Counted from the stretch's first letter, positions 47,101-59,927 are shown. The stretch is DNA of 64,000 bases from Micropterus salmoides (GCF_014851395.1 NW_024041150.1:2904891-2968890); one strand, 5' to 3'. Program-made: numbers and translations. Notes: generated by a model not told the origin, from the letters alone.

Positions 47101-49079
47101 ACTCGTGTGACGATACTGTAATTGTGTTGCAGGATATGAGTGGGTGTGTGATTGAGAGAGAAACCTGAAACTTGGTGTGGGTTGCATTGATGTGACAACA
47201 TGTAAATTCCATCCTTTAAAACCATGACAGTCGCAAATGTAAAAGCCTCCCTTCTCCTCTGTCTGTGCCTCATGCTCATATTGTCTTTTCACATCAACCC
47301 CCATCAACCTGACAACCTACCGGAGAAATAGAGGAAGGGGAAGAAGCTGACAAGAATGGAGACCATTTGTTGTGTTCAGTGATATTTCAGTCACAGCTCT
47401 TCTCATAGCTGATTTCAATAAAAGTTCACCAGACTAAGTGGCCTGCACACAAGTACTTCCCTCTCAACACACATCCCACGTTGTCACACTCGGGTCGAAA
47501 GAGATACTTTACATAATTGATTGTTTTTCAAAGAGGTGTAATCAAACAGTGATGCAAACAATGCACGAGCATAGATACCCTGATATGTAACCACTTGTTC
47601 GTCTGTCTCTCTCTCTGTTGTACAGTATCTCTCTCCATCTGAACTTTCTCCCACTGTCCTTCCCTCCCTCTCCGATGTCAGTATTGATGATGTTATAAGT
47701 GTGATTTGAGCACTCTTTGTAGAGGTTGTACCATGTTAACATTTATTCTAAGTCACCGGATGGATTCAGGCAGCAGCTGATAAAGTGGATTTGTATAAAG
47801 TATAGATATGTTTTGTGTTATTTTTCTACTACCAAGGTCTGGTGAGGCCTCAATTTTGCAGACAGCATGTATACTTTACAGGTATTGCAATAAAAAATCA
47901 TGTCTGTTTTCCTCTTTTTGCTTGGTGGCACAGGTAGAACAGATGTGAGCCAGTCGTTTAATGCGCAATCTTTTAATGCAGCGCATAGGCTTGTCTGATG
48001 GTCCTTTAAATATGCCGTTAGTCTCCTAGCTTTGTTCATTTTCTCGGGACATTCTCCTCAGCAACAACAGATTTTCTGTCAGCAAAGCAAACGCATTGAG
48101 ATGTTCAGCGATATGGAGTATAGAAATTGCATTAAATCCAACACAAACTGTGCCTCAAGGAGAGAAGTTTGGCGCACATTGTCACATTCATCATCAAAGT
48201 TACTCATTTTAATAATCAACAACATATTTAATTATCAGTCAATCATTTTTCAAAGTAAAATGGCAAACATTTACCGGTTCCAGCTTTTTGAATGTGAGGA
48301 TTTGCTGCTTTTCTATGTCAATTGGAAGTTGAATGTATTTGGGGCTCTTGTTTGGACAAACCAAACAATTTGAAATTATGACTTCGGGCTCTGTGAGCTG
48401 GTGATTGGCATGTTCAATTTTTCATCTCACAATTATAAGTCAGACATTTTTTATAATAATGATAGACTAAACAAACAGCTGAATTGAACACATCCCCAGT
48501 CTTCAGTGCCAGTGGTCTCTTTGCCAGCGTTAGTGTTACCAGCTGTGGTTGTAACACTGTTAGTGTGGTGTCGCAACTGTGACAAAGCCAGATTACAGTG
48601 TGGTTGTCCTGCGGGTACAAGTGTCAACGATCGTGGTGGTTCAGCAGCTGGAGCTGACGTGGGATGTAGAAAAACAATTTCAGCCTTCAATTATGAGTTA
48701 AAAAGTGTGACACTCAACATGTTTCATGTTAATACCCCCCCCCCCATCACTGTAGCAGTTACTGTACTGCAGTCATCTGAAGAATGTAGAGTACTCCCCT
48801 GTCTCACTGCAGATTGTAATTAAGCATTTGTTCTTGTGCAGAGACATTTATGCACCAGAAAGGTCAAAGCACAAGAGCAGCTTTTTGCACTGTTTCTGAA
48901 CCTGGTATTTGTTCCCTGTCTTGCTATAAGACACGTTAACAGGACATTTTCTGTTGGGGCTGCATGATCAATACGAACACCATTATAAAAAAACTTGAAC
49001 AAGTTTTAAACAGCAGGAGCTACAATTTTTATTATATGTAAATTAAATGGTTAACCCCTTAGTAGGGTTGAAAGGTAAC

Positions 49080-49210
49080 GTTTCTATATATATTCTTATT
49101 CATTTTTAAACTTTATTTGCCCCCGTAGGGCAATTGGTTCCGCAGCAAGACATAGACAGAGGACAGACATATATACAAGACCAAAATACATAAAATACCA
49201 AAATGCTATG
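49080..49210. mobile_element. LINE 3'-end-like fragment
   Basis: AACTTTATTTGCCCCCGTAG then GGCAATTGGTTCCGCAGCAA is a motif I recall at the 3' end of fish L2-type LINEs. No coding part is present, and the borders are uncertain. Confidence 0.35.
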
Positions 49211-51649
49211 GACTCTGGTTGTACAACAGCGGAATAAGAAGTTTATACCAAGTAGCTAACCCTTTGTTATATGTGGGTGTACTGTGGTCATTGTTGCAAA
49301 AGAATGAGCAGGAAAATACTATGATAAAGGATTTCATTCAGATTTCCCACTGCTACCGCAACATTTCCCCTTTTTCCTCCTTAAGTAGCTTTAGGAAGAT
49401 TTTGTAAAAATCATCAAGCTTTGCCTTCCTTGTTTATATTTTATGGACAATAATTGTACTAAACACAAAAGCAGTGTTGATCAGAACAATCAAATTAAAT
49501 TTTTTTCTCAAATCCTTCATGCCTACTCTAGTTTGGTTTCCTAATCTACAGTGAACTCTTACTAGTGGTGCAAAAGCAACTCAGTACTTTTACTGAAGTT
49601 CTATAATTAAGTAAAATATTAAGGTACTTGTTGGTTAGTTGAGTATTGCGATGTCTTCTACTTTTTACGTCAATACATTTCTTGAGGAAAATATTGTAGT
49701 TTATATTCCACGACTTTTATTCGACAAGTAAAGTTATTAGTAATTTTGCAGATTCAGATTTTAACATACCAAAAGATTGTAAAGTTATTGTAGTTTAACA
49801 ACATTTAAATTGTTGACATTTGAATACATCAGTAATGATCAAACAATGCTAATATGTAGAAGTACACCTTGCTGGTAAGTTGAAGTACACTGTGGTATTT
49901 CTACTTTAGCTTAAGTTAAAGATCTGAAATGACTCTCACCACTGTCCTGCGTGTTGATTCTGGACTTGGTTATGGTTTGTGGTCTTGCTCAAAGGCACTT
50001 CAACGTTTACATTTCAGTCGAGTTTGGTTTCCGGAGCCTCTGTAAACTCTCATACAGACAGAATGGAGGAAGAGCTCAGGCCTGTTTTCTTCTTGACCCT
50101 GTTTCCCTGAAGGCTGTAGTAGAGGGGTGTCCTCTCTGTGGACTGAAGGAAACGGGGGCAGGGCCGAGTGTGTGTGTGTATGTGTGAGTTCGAGTCTAAT
50201 ATTAGCGGCAGTGTGTTTGAGTCACACGGTAGGCCCTACTTCCTGTTTTCACTGTCCAAGTTTACTTCCCAGAGAAAGAAGGGAAGAGGGAGAGAGCGAT
50301 GGCTCCCCAGGTGCCCCCTGTAGTTTCTGTTATCATCCATTTATCTGCTGTCCTGTCTGTGCACAGTTTGTCACTTATATCACAGTACAGTGTAACGTAG
50401 TAACACAGATATGTAAGGAATGCAAGATGAAGAAATGAGATGGTGGCGACGAAAGCTTTACTGCTTCTTCTGCTGCTCTGTCAGCACCACTTAGCTCAAG
50501 CGTGTCGCAGCAATAGAAATGAGATAAGAAATACTATTGTATTTCTCATTATTGTTGTTTTATTGGAGATGTGATTCTGTAAGATATCAGGAATCATTTT
50601 TGTGAGTCTCTCCCTTTCTTTAATTTGTAAAGGGAGATCCCTGGTGCTTTTGCTTTGTCTCTCATCACTTCCTGTTCTTTTTGTGCTGATTGCATCTCTG
50701 TTTTTGTGCTCTGTTGTAAACGGGTGGAAGGAAATTTAGAGTAGTTGTTGTTTCAGGCTGAGGTAAATCATTAAAAGTAAGCAGTAATCTGTGTCATTTG
50801 CATTAAACACTAAAATTCACTTGTTCCTTGACACATTTGACAGTGTTTTTTTGAAGTATCGTGAAACCAAACCAAAAATTGAAAAAAAAACAAAAAAAAC
50901 ACGTGTTCTGTAGATGTAATAAATGAGCTTGTGTAGTCTAAACTCAGTGTAAGTGCACATAAAGAAGTCCCACATCAATCAAATTGTGGGAAAGGTTTGG
51001 ATTTCTACTGTCATCCTTTACTTTGGCTGATTAGCTAACACGTCGTAACGTGTATTGATTTATCTGCAGTAGATCTCTTAATCCATGTGCAGTCTTGTTC
51101 TGTGTGGAAATCCATTGTTCATCCATCCAATTGTTTGTCAGACCAGCAATCAGGGTCAAAGACTGTAAGTGATGATAGTTACCTCATCTGCTTACTTTTG
51201 GGGAACCATTTGCATTTGATGACCTCAGGGTGCAGAGTAGCATGGACTCCGTGTGTGACACTTACTGACTTGACTTAGAGCCAGGGACTTTAACTTTGGG
51301 GCTCAGCAAAGGAATAAAAGAAGAAATCAGCACATTTGAGTATTGATATACAGCATGGAGGTATAAATACTGAAGTCTAATGAAGTTTATAAATCATAGT
51401 TTGAAATGTAGAGGTCGAGCGTCTGTGGAATGTCTGTAAAATAAATCTCCGGTGAGCTCCACAGGGCAGAATTAAACTTAGTAGGGAGACGTCTCCATTT
51501 CCTCACAAACAGGATGAGAGAGGAGAAAACACCCAGTCATTCTACATACTCACACACTCACAACGTTTACATTTATTACACATTTAAAAACAGACTGCAT
51601 GCAGCACACACATCAGATGAACATCCTTATATGATAATTACTAATGGAT

Positions 51650-52020
51650 TGATATACAGAAGTATTGGATGGTATGGCAAGTTGTAACTATTATATATAT
51701 ATATATTTTAGTTACTAGTAGCTATTTCACTAATAAATGTAACTATCAACAAGCCATTTAATTAGTTATTAATGAATGACTAGTAACCAAAGACAATTTA
51801 CTAGTAAGAATTTTATTGTTGCAACTATCTTTTGGAATTGTTACCAGTAACTAATGAATAGGTTCTAGTTTCTAAAATAGATACTAGCAAATGAAATAGT
51901 TACTATTCAAATAGTAACTAAAGAAGATATCTGAACTACAGAGCCCCGGTGATTTCAATGGCAAAAATCTGCAATTACTTGCTGGTAACTAAAAACTTTC
52001 TTGTAACTAATTTGGTGAGT
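51650..52020. repeat. Degenerate AGTAACT/ACTAGTAACT repeat cluster
   Basis: The words TTACTAGTAG, GACTAGTAACCA, TTTACTAGTAAG, TTACCAGTAACTAATGAA, ATAGTTACTATTC, ATAGTAACTAAAG and GCTGGTAACTAA recur in both orientations over about 350 bases, beginning after an (AT)n run near 51692. It looks like a decayed tandem or palindromic element. Unclassified. Confidence 0.5.
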
Positions 52021-52705
52021 ACACTTAATTCTGTCCTGGTCATCCAAAAATGTTTTTATTGATTCGTTGTTTCAGTCATGTTTGAAGACGATGATCAGAT
52101 TTCAGCTTCTTAAATGTGAGGATTTAGAAATTAGAAAATGAGACAAAAGTAGGAATAGCGAGTGTGGTCCATGTGCAGTACACACTATTCAGTTAGGCAT
52201 CCATTAGGTTATAATAAAGGTACGGCTGGTTAGTTTTAAACTGTTAAATGCCATCTAAATACAAGCAGCCATGCAAGAACTTTGCTTAAATAAAAGAGGC
52301 CTACATTGGCTACATTTAGATTTCATTTTAAAGTAAGTAAGATCACAAATATTACTAAGCATTACATACCACATTTCATTACTTGACACTTTTTCATACC
52401 CAGAAACAAAACAGTTCAAATGCTCTGGTCAAAACAGAAACTGCATGTTCACTTATTTGGCCTACGTCCAAGAACAACTCATGTGAGCAGATTCCATCCA
52501 TAAGTGGCTTGCACTAAAGATTAAAGATAACTCCTGCATTCAATGCATCTCGTCCTTTCTATAATCTTCCTTAGATTTCTTCCTCGCTGTGTTTATCTAT
52601 CGTGTGTCAGTGAGTCTGTAGCTGTAGGTCTCTTTTAGGATACATGCAGCCACATGACTCCAGCTTGACTAAGGCTCATGTGATACTGTAAAAACTTTGG
52701 GACAG

Positions 52706-52708
<3 letters not shown>

Positions 52709-52737
<29 letters not shown>
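52709..52737. repeat. (TG)n microsatellite
   Basis: A 29-base TG run. Confidence 0.95.
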
Positions 52738-53587
52738 CTCAGAGGAATGTGTCTCAGTGTGATTAGGTTAAAATGAAGCTCATTAAGCTTCGGTTGACAA
52801 CATGTGACGGTAATGATTGAATCTTTGAATAAACCTCAGTCAGAGATATAGAGGAGTAAAAATCCTTGACGGTGCCTCAACATGTCCACTGACACCTCCT
52901 TTCCTGGGGCACCTGATGACCTTGTTGCTATGGATACCATCGAAACAACAAAATAAATGACACGAACAAACAGAATATTCAGACTACCTTGACTCGAAGC
53001 AGGTCTCGACTCCCCAAGGCTGTCCTTCACCTCGACTGATAAACATGCAGCTGCTTTCATTAACCTGTGTACATTGTGTGGTCTGATGCGAAGTGCAGAT
53101 ACAACTCAAACATTAAAAACAGACTTGTCAAGAAGGTTTGACAACTTCCTACTCTATGTTTGATACAGTGGAGCGTTGCCATGAATGAGACTCTATACAT
53201 TTTAAATCCGTGACCCTCCAGTTTTCACCCATCTAACTAGTTAACAACCCAAGCGGGACTGTGTTTTCTTGACGGTTCCTTCTGGTGTTTCTTTGTTTGT
53301 ACTGTTACTCTTCACCTAATTACTGTGCAACAGGACAGGTAACTAAACATCAGCATCTGTATCACTTCAAAGAATTTCTTCCGAACAAGTGTTTACTCTC
53401 ATTTTCTGCATCTCTGCTCTTTACATTTGCTGGATTACAGCAGGTGACAATTCAGAACCAACATTTGTTGATATTGTACTTTAGCTGTGCAAATTCCCTG
53501 AGACTATCGACGATGGAAAAAAGGCCACTCTGAGTAACAGATCCATGAGTTTGTAGGCTTCTTATCAGCAGTTTACACTACTGTAGT

Positions 53588-53631
53588 AGTTGTAATATCC
53601 TGTTCCATATATGGAACAGGATATTACAACT
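53588..53631. repeat. 44-bp perfect palindrome
   Basis: The half AGTTGTAATATCCTGTTCCA then TA is followed at once by its exact reverse complement, with no spacer (axis between 53609 and 53610). It extends no further (T at 53587 faces C at 53632). A smaller palindrome, ACTACTGTAGTAGT, lies just to the left, and TTATCATAGTGATAA just to the right. Confidence 0.95.
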
Positions 53632-54269
53632 CTGGAAAGTTATCATAGTGATAATCATTTTATCTTCCATAATGCAAGGAAAACAGAAGAGTTACAACGT
53701 TCCTTGTACAAAGTAATCTACCAGAAATGTCAGTGTTTGTTTGCAGGACTCATTGAAATGAAGGCGTTGCTGCATTTTTTCACACAGGGATAATTACATT
53801 ACATTACATTTATTTAGTTAATAAGTGCATTTCAACTATGTGTATACAATCCAGAAATTGCAAGAATCATGCAGGTACATGAACATTTAGAAACAATAGG
53901 AGACTGAGAAATGTTTTATTAATTTTCTATTTAAAATGTTGCTCTGAACACAGTCTAAGACTCTCCTGCTGTATTTGGCTGGAAACACATAACTTTGCTT
54001 GAAGTTAACCAGCTAGCTGCAGAGTGCAAAGCTTTTCTTCTACAGTTCTTAAACCTAAACATAAACCTAAAATAGCGTTTATGTCAAGGAGACAAACATT
54101 TAGTGAAATGGTGCAATTTCCACATATAATACAATCTTGCTCTGTTGTGAATCCGTATTATTATGTTATTATTTACATTAACATATTAATATTAGATAAA
54201 TTGTATGTTGTATATGTTGTTTTTTGATCAAAATGTTGGTTAAATTTTCTTTAAATGACTTTTTTCAAC

Positions 54270-54620
54270 TGTATTCACGGAGCGAATGAACTCCGCCCAG
54301 CTGATTGATCCCGGCATACGCTGTGATAGTAATCAGCTGAACCCGCTTGCGCTGTGAGTTCAGACCTTTTTATATATTGTCAGTGGTCTGGACAGCTGTG
54401 ATGAGTGGTAACGTCGCTGATAGTTTTGCAACATAAACATCTAAAAACTGAAGCGCAGCCTGCTCTGTTTGCACTGGAAGTTAATGTGTGTGGATTTGTG
54501 GTGAGATTTCTGCCTGATTAAAAGTGTTTCATTTACTTTCGGTTGCACATGCAACATGCAGTCCCAAACTGCGTCGGTCAAACAGTCTGAAGCGGATCAA
54601 AAATGTAATGCACAGCAGAG
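54270..54620. repeat. GC-richer unclassified patch
   Basis: CGGAGCGAATGAACTCCG contains GGAG/CTCC arms. The following 300 bases (CGGCATACGCTGTG, CCCGCTTGCGCTGTGAGTTC, AACTGCGTCGGTC) have more CpG than the surrounding intron. TTTATATATTGTCAGTGGTC resembles a string common near fish DNA transposon ends. No coding frame recognised; a repeat remnant is the likeliest reading. Confidence 0.3.
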
Positions 54621-55729
54621 TATAGAGCTTCTCATTAAATGATGACATTGAGTCTGGTAGTATTATGACTTTATTCAGGATATGTCAGAGACCACAGATG
54701 TGTGGGAGAGATTCTGAATGTGCAGAAAGTTTTGACCATGAGCAGAAAATCTGCTGAAACACAGGAGCTATTAAAGTCCAGGAGTTTATTACCAAATTTA
54801 AATTTAATAATTTATCATTGAGGTGAAAAGGTGCCACAGTCACATTTAAGCGGGTTACTTCCCCAAACAAAGCCACAAAGAGGAGGGAAGACTAAATCAT
54901 GACTCAGCAGGGATGATATTACATCTACAGGAGAACGTAACACAGAATGACTGAGAGCTGCAATGACTTATATTCTGTTACAGTTAGGCTATAGATTTTT
55001 AATTGTCACCTGCCTCCTGAATTTTGTGTTTCTCTTTATATAAAAACATTTTAAAAAATCACCATAAATTGGTGCAGAAGAATTCATCAGAATGCAGGAA
55101 ATAAAGTGTTTAATGCTCAAAATTTTCAAATAATTCAGCATTAAAGATTTCTTAAACATAGTGTTAAAATCTCGTCTCGTCTAGTGGGTTAAGTGTCTCG
55201 TCACTTCCCTACTAATCAGTTAATGTCAATTTGTAAATTTACCAGTTAAGATTTGTAAGGTAGTGTGTTGTTTCAGGACCGCCTGTGGTCTGCAGTGTGC
55301 TGTTTATAAAGGCCAAACAGCCTTAATATAAATCTTTAATAAGAACTAATAGCTACTCGGCCATATTGATTCAGGTATGTTTTGAGTCAGTGCTGGGGGA
55401 AAGGACAGTATGATAAACCCTGTGTGTACTGTGTATGTGTGTTTTTTTTAAAAGAGACAGCAACATAGTCTGGTGTGTGTGTGTGTGTGTGAGTACTTCT
55501 ATATGTACATGTGTGCAGCAGTGTGTTTATGATGCTGCTTAATAGGAGAGGAAAGCCAAATTATGGTGTAAATGTTAACACCACTGCATTGTGTATGCCT
55601 TTATGTTATCTTATTTTGTGTGTGTGTGTGTGTTTGTGCATAATAATAATAATGTACGTGTGGATGTGTAGCTATAGAAGCAGATGGGTGTGTGGGCGGT
55701 CTCTTCCACTCTTCTCCACTCATGCTGAG

Positions 55730-55774
55730 AGCAATGAAGACGAGTTTTATGAGAGGATTATAGAGGAGCTGAAC
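55730..55774 (+). other. Candidate 45-nt microexon in prkce intron 1
   Basis: A pyrimidine-rich acceptor (CTCTTCCACTCTTCTCCACT then CATGCTGAG) precedes 45 bases encoding SNEDEFYERIIEELN in phase 0, followed by GTATGG as a possible donor. Entering and leaving in phase 0 matches the phase at the prkce exon 1 donor, so inclusion would add 15 residues after Trp116 without a frameshift. I know of no such insert in PKC epsilon. The same frame is open for 101 codons (55511-55816), so chance is possible. An exon of an unrelated nested gene or a pseudo-exon is the alternative. Confidence 0.25.
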
Positions 55775-56744
55775 GTATGGAGTGCATCAGCTGCTTTTTT
55801 CCTGCTCTGTTCATAATGTAAGGGGGTTGCAGTGAAGGTGTTAATGAACTTATAGCTTATGTGTACTCCAGACGCTGTATGTTTTTCAAGAGTGAGCTAA
55901 GTGAGATATGGTCAATGCGAATATGAAACAATATTGGTTTGGATCGTCAGACAGTTTTGTGTGTATGATTTTGTTGCAGCCTTTCAAACTGGATCCATCT
56001 GTAATTTGCCAAACATGCATTTGTGTGCACACAAAATTGGACATAATTTTATTTCCTAGAATTTATGTTCTTTTCATTTTAGCCTTCGTTTTTATCCACT
56101 TTGTAAAATTTAACATTTTTTTAACTAAATCATTATAGACTGCTTTGCTGAAGTTTGATGTTGGAGGACATTGGAGTGGAATTGCGCTTCTTGTTGCTTG
56201 CCTACATCCATTAATAGCTAACTATGGGAGTGGGAATCAGGCACATTGTCACAGTGATTGAGAATTACTTTCTGTCTTTGTGGGTAGTTTTATCTGTCCT
56301 GTCATCTCTCTACCAATATTTCCAGAGTTTTCTCTCTTTCCACAGCTCTCCCCTGTGTCCTCCCCCTCCCTCATGCATGTCATCAACCCTGCCATGAGTC
56401 AGTTAGAGGTTGATGCACATGTTTCTCCTCCATCTCAGCCTCTCTTCCAGGCAATGATGTCTATCTCCACATGAGTGAAACCACAAGGAACCACTAACAC
56501 TAACTGCTTTTTGCACAGATGCCTATTTGGAATCACATGTTATGTACGGTGCATACATACAGATATTGGCAGCGAGGACCTGCATACTGTAGTTATTTTG
56601 TGCCACACTTGTATGACAGAGAAATCCTTTTGAGGATATAATCGGATGGATTGCAAATTGGGGTGTTATGCCACAGTTTCATCAATTCTGTGAAATTCTT
56701 TTGTATGGACCAAAAAATAAATGCGTTGTGAGTCAGGACGCATA

Positions 56745-58367
56745 CAGTGGGTACGGAAAGTATTCAGACCCCTTTAAATTTTTCACTCTTTGTTTCATTG
56801 CAGCCATTTTCCAAAAATCAAAAAAGTTCATTTTATTTCTCAGTAATGTACACTCAGCACCCCATCTTGACAGAAAAAAAAAAAGAAATTTTTGCACATT
56901 TATTAAAAAAGAAAAACTGAAATATCACATGGTCATAAGTATTCAGACCCTTTGCTCAGTATTTAGTAGAAGCACCCTTTTGATCTAATACAGCCATGAG
57001 TCGTTTTGGGAAAGATGCAACAAGTTTTTCACATCTGGATTTGGGTATCCTCTGCCATTCCTCCTTGCAGATCCTCTCCAGTTCTGTCAGGTTGGATGGT
57101 AAACGTTGGTGGACAGCCATTTTCAGGTCTCTCCAGAGATGCTCAATTGGGTTTAAGTCAGGGCTCTGGCTGGGCCATTCAAGAACAGCCACGGAGTTGT
57201 TGTGAAGCCACTCCTTCGTTATTTTAGCGGTGTGCGGTCATTGTCTTGTTGGAAGGTAAACCTTCGGCCCAGTCTGAGGTCCAGAGCACTCTGGAAAAGG
57301 TTTTCGTCCAGGATATCCCTGTACTTGGCCGCATTCATCTTTCCCTCGATTGCAACCAGTCGTCCTGTCCCTGCAGCTGAAAAACACCCCCACAGCATGA
57401 TGCTGCCACCACCATGCTTCACTGTTGAGACTGTATTGGACAGGTGATGAGCAGTGCCTGGTTTTCTCCACACATACCGCTTAGAATTAAGGCCAAAAAG
57501 TTCTATCTTGGTCTCATCAGACCAGAGGATCTTATTTATCACCATCTTGGAGTCCTTCAGGTGTTTTTTAGCAAACTCCATGCGGGCTTTCATGTGTCTT
57601 GCACTGAGGAGAGGCTTCCGTCGGGCCACTCTGCCATAAAGCCCGACTGGTGGATTGCTGCAGTGATGGTTGACTTACTACAACTTTCTCCCATCTCCCG
57701 ACTGCATCTCTGGAGCTCAGCCACAGTGACCTTTGGGTTCTTCTTTACCTCTCTCACCAAGGCTCTTCTCCCCCGATAGCTCAGTTTGGCCGGACGGCCA
57801 GCTCTAGGAAGGGTTCTGGTCGTCCCAAACGTCTTCCATTTGAGGATTATGGAGGCCACTGTGCTCTTAGGAACCTTAAGTGCAGCAGAAATTTTTTTGT
57901 AACCTTGGCCAGATCTGTGCCTTGCCACAATTCTGTCTCTGAGCTCTTCAGGCAGTTCCTTTGACCTCATGATTCTCATTTGCTCTGACATGCACTGTGA
58001 GCTGTAAGGTCTTATATAGACAGGTGTGTGGCTTTCCTAATCAAGTCCAATCAGTATAATCAAACACAGCTGGACTCAAATGAAGGTGTAGAACCATCTC
58101 AAGGATGATCAGAAGAAATAGACAGCACCTGAGTTAAATATGAGTGTCACGGCAAAGGGTCTGAATACTTATGACCATGTGATTTTCAGTTTTTCTTTTT
58201 TAATAAATTTGCAAAAATTTCTACATTTCTGTTTTTTTCTGTCAAGATGGGGTGCTGAGTGTACATTACTGAGAAATAAAATGAACTTTTTTGATTTTTG
58301 GAAAATGGCTGCAATGAAACAAAGAGTGAAAAATTTAAAGGGGTCTGAAAACTTTCCGTACCCACTG
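56745..58367 (-). mobile_element. Near-complete Tc1 transposon, 1,623 bp
   Basis: The ends are CAGTGGGTACGGAAAGTATT (left) and its near-exact complement ending CCGTACCCACTG (right), each flanked by TA (56743-56744 and 58368-58369), the expected Tc1 target duplication. The inverted repeats are about 210 bp and contain an outer and an inner copy of AAGTATTCAGACCC (near 56757 and 56936), an IR/DR arrangement like that of salmonid-type Tc1 elements. The transposase relic lies between them on the minus strand. Element families with this terminus are widespread in fish; I recall related ones reported as shared between fish and lampreys. Confidence 0.92.
56956..57991 (-). pseudogene. Tc1 transposase with two frame breaks, catalytic triad retained
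   Basis: Part 1 (ATG 57991 to about 57640) encodes the paired-like DNA-binding domain (ELPEELRDRIVARHRSGQGY, KVPKSTVASIILKWK, then a second helix-turn-helix). A frame change near 57635 leads to part 2 (RRKPLLSARHMKARMEFAKK, ILWSDETKIELFG, KHGGGSIMLWGCFSA, QQDND). A second break near 57232 leads to part 3 (LEWPSQSPDLNPIEHLWRDL to GASTKY and stop at 56956). The catalytic acids are Asp at 57516-57518, Asp at 57243-57245 and Glu at 57142-57144. The last two are 101 nt apart, and restoring a 4-nt loss gives the DD34E spacing of the Tc1 family. It is inactive as it stands. Confidence 0.9.
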
Positions 58368-59230
58368 TATATCAGCTATATTGGCTATGGGCTGAATCTA
58401 TGGACATTCCTGACATATTTAAGTTACCAAAATACGTGCCTTTATATTTTTGCCTCTTCAGGATTTATGAGGGATGACATAAATCATAAAAATGGTGGCA
58501 GGTTGTTTGCTGGGGCTTCTGTTTGGAAACATTTGTCAACCCATGTTCCTAAATATCCTCCCAGCAGCTCTTCCTCTTGTCTCCCTGTCTTTGTGCCAGA
58601 AAGTTGGTAGATCTGATAACTGGTAACCCTGCCTTACTAACAGAAATATATCCAAGTTGTAACAGCTAACACAATAACCTTATATTTACTGTGCAACTAA
58701 CTGAGGGCTTAGTAGTTCATAGAAAACAGAGAGTCTGTGTGTGTGCGAATGTGTTTATACGCGTGTGTCATTATAGCTGGCCTGTCCACAATGCTGCTGC
58801 ATCACTTATTCAACAGGGACAAATTAGGCATAGACAGACACGGCTAAACAGGAGGACAGGCACGAGTGGCTGCCGACAGGAGGCTGTGTGTGTGTGGGGG
58901 GGGGGGGACTGTTCTGGTTTGTTTGAAGTAAATCCAGTGCATTAGCAGCAGGAGTGAGTCCAGCTGTATAAAGTTATTCTCCAGTGCCTGAATGTGTGTG
59001 TGTGTGTGTGCATGTTTGCTGCATCTGAATATGTTCTGCTCTTAGCTCTTCTTATTTATTTATTTGTGTCCATTTGTTCATTATAAATTGACTCTTAACA
59101 CATCAAATGTAAAAGGTATTCATTTCAGTCCATCCATCAATGCTGGTTACTGTGCGGTATTTCAAAGTACACTCTGCAGTTGGCTCTCTTTGGTGGTACA
59201 GTTTCTCTCCCTGCATGCATGTAGACTTTG

Positions 59231-59860
59231 CTCCTGTACTTCTATTCTTGTGAGGACCAATTTGTCTTCCCCCGAGAGTGTGGACTTGTCCTCACTTCTT
59301 CAAAGGCTGTTTCAGGGTTAAGACTTGGTTTTATGGCTAAGGTTAAGGGGGCAGTCCTCACATCTAAATCCACATCCAAAGTTTATTATTCATGTTTAGT
59401 ACTACTTGAAAACAGTTGTCTAATGTCGCCTGTGGCTCTGGAGGAGCCTAATGATGTCATACTGATGTCACAAGCATATATCTCATGTTTGGCTTGGAGA
59501 CCACACATTTGTTTACTAAAAACCTGTGTAAGAAAACTGCACATTGGAGTTTGGAAATGGGTGTTAATCAGACAGGGAGATAGGGTTGCATTATGGGAAG
59601 TATATGATCCAGCATTTCTGACCGTTTGCAAGGGACTAAAAGGCAGGGTGTGTCTGCCTTGGCTGCTTCGATTTAAATCTGTTTTTTTCACACTAGATCA
59701 CTATGTACAATACAGGAGCACTGCTTGGTATTAAAGCTCAATACTGTTTTGGTGCCAACAGAAATGTGGAGTGTGGTGGATCAAAGAATTGCCGGATAAG
59801 CTTCAAATGATAGCCAGCCGTAGAAAGGTTTGGTGTTGTCTAATGAGGGTCCTCACAAGT
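59231..59860. repeat. CTTGTGAGGACC / GGTCCTCACAAG inverted-end repeat
   Basis: TTCTTGTGAGGACCAATTTG (near 59237) and GAGGGTCCTCACAAGTACAG (near 59846) are inverted relative to each other. GGGTTAAGACTTGGTTTTAT and GGCTAAGGTTAAGGGGG follow the left end. The middle (about 59350-59830) looks like another element inserted into the repeat; its 168-codon frame shows no domain. It abuts the (GT)n at 59876. Confidence 0.5.
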
Positions 59861-59872
59861 ACAGCTGTTCAA

Positions 59873-59875
<3 letters not shown>

Positions 59876-59925
<50 letters not shown>
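59876..59925. repeat. (TG)n microsatellite
   Basis: A 50-base TG run beginning about 16 bases after the end of the GGTCCTCACAAG repeat. Confidence 0.95.

Positions 59926-59927
<2 letters not shown>

Noticed and set aside
48506..48823. 105-codon frame with Cys-rich segment (CRNCDKARLQCGCP)
   Set aside because: No known spacing of zinc-binding residues, and no clear splice sites or conservation evidence; treated as chance.
59228..59734. Plus-strand open frame of 168 codons
   Set aside because: It crosses the end of a dispersed repeat and a probable inserted element, with no recognisable domain and no coding-like conservation visible.
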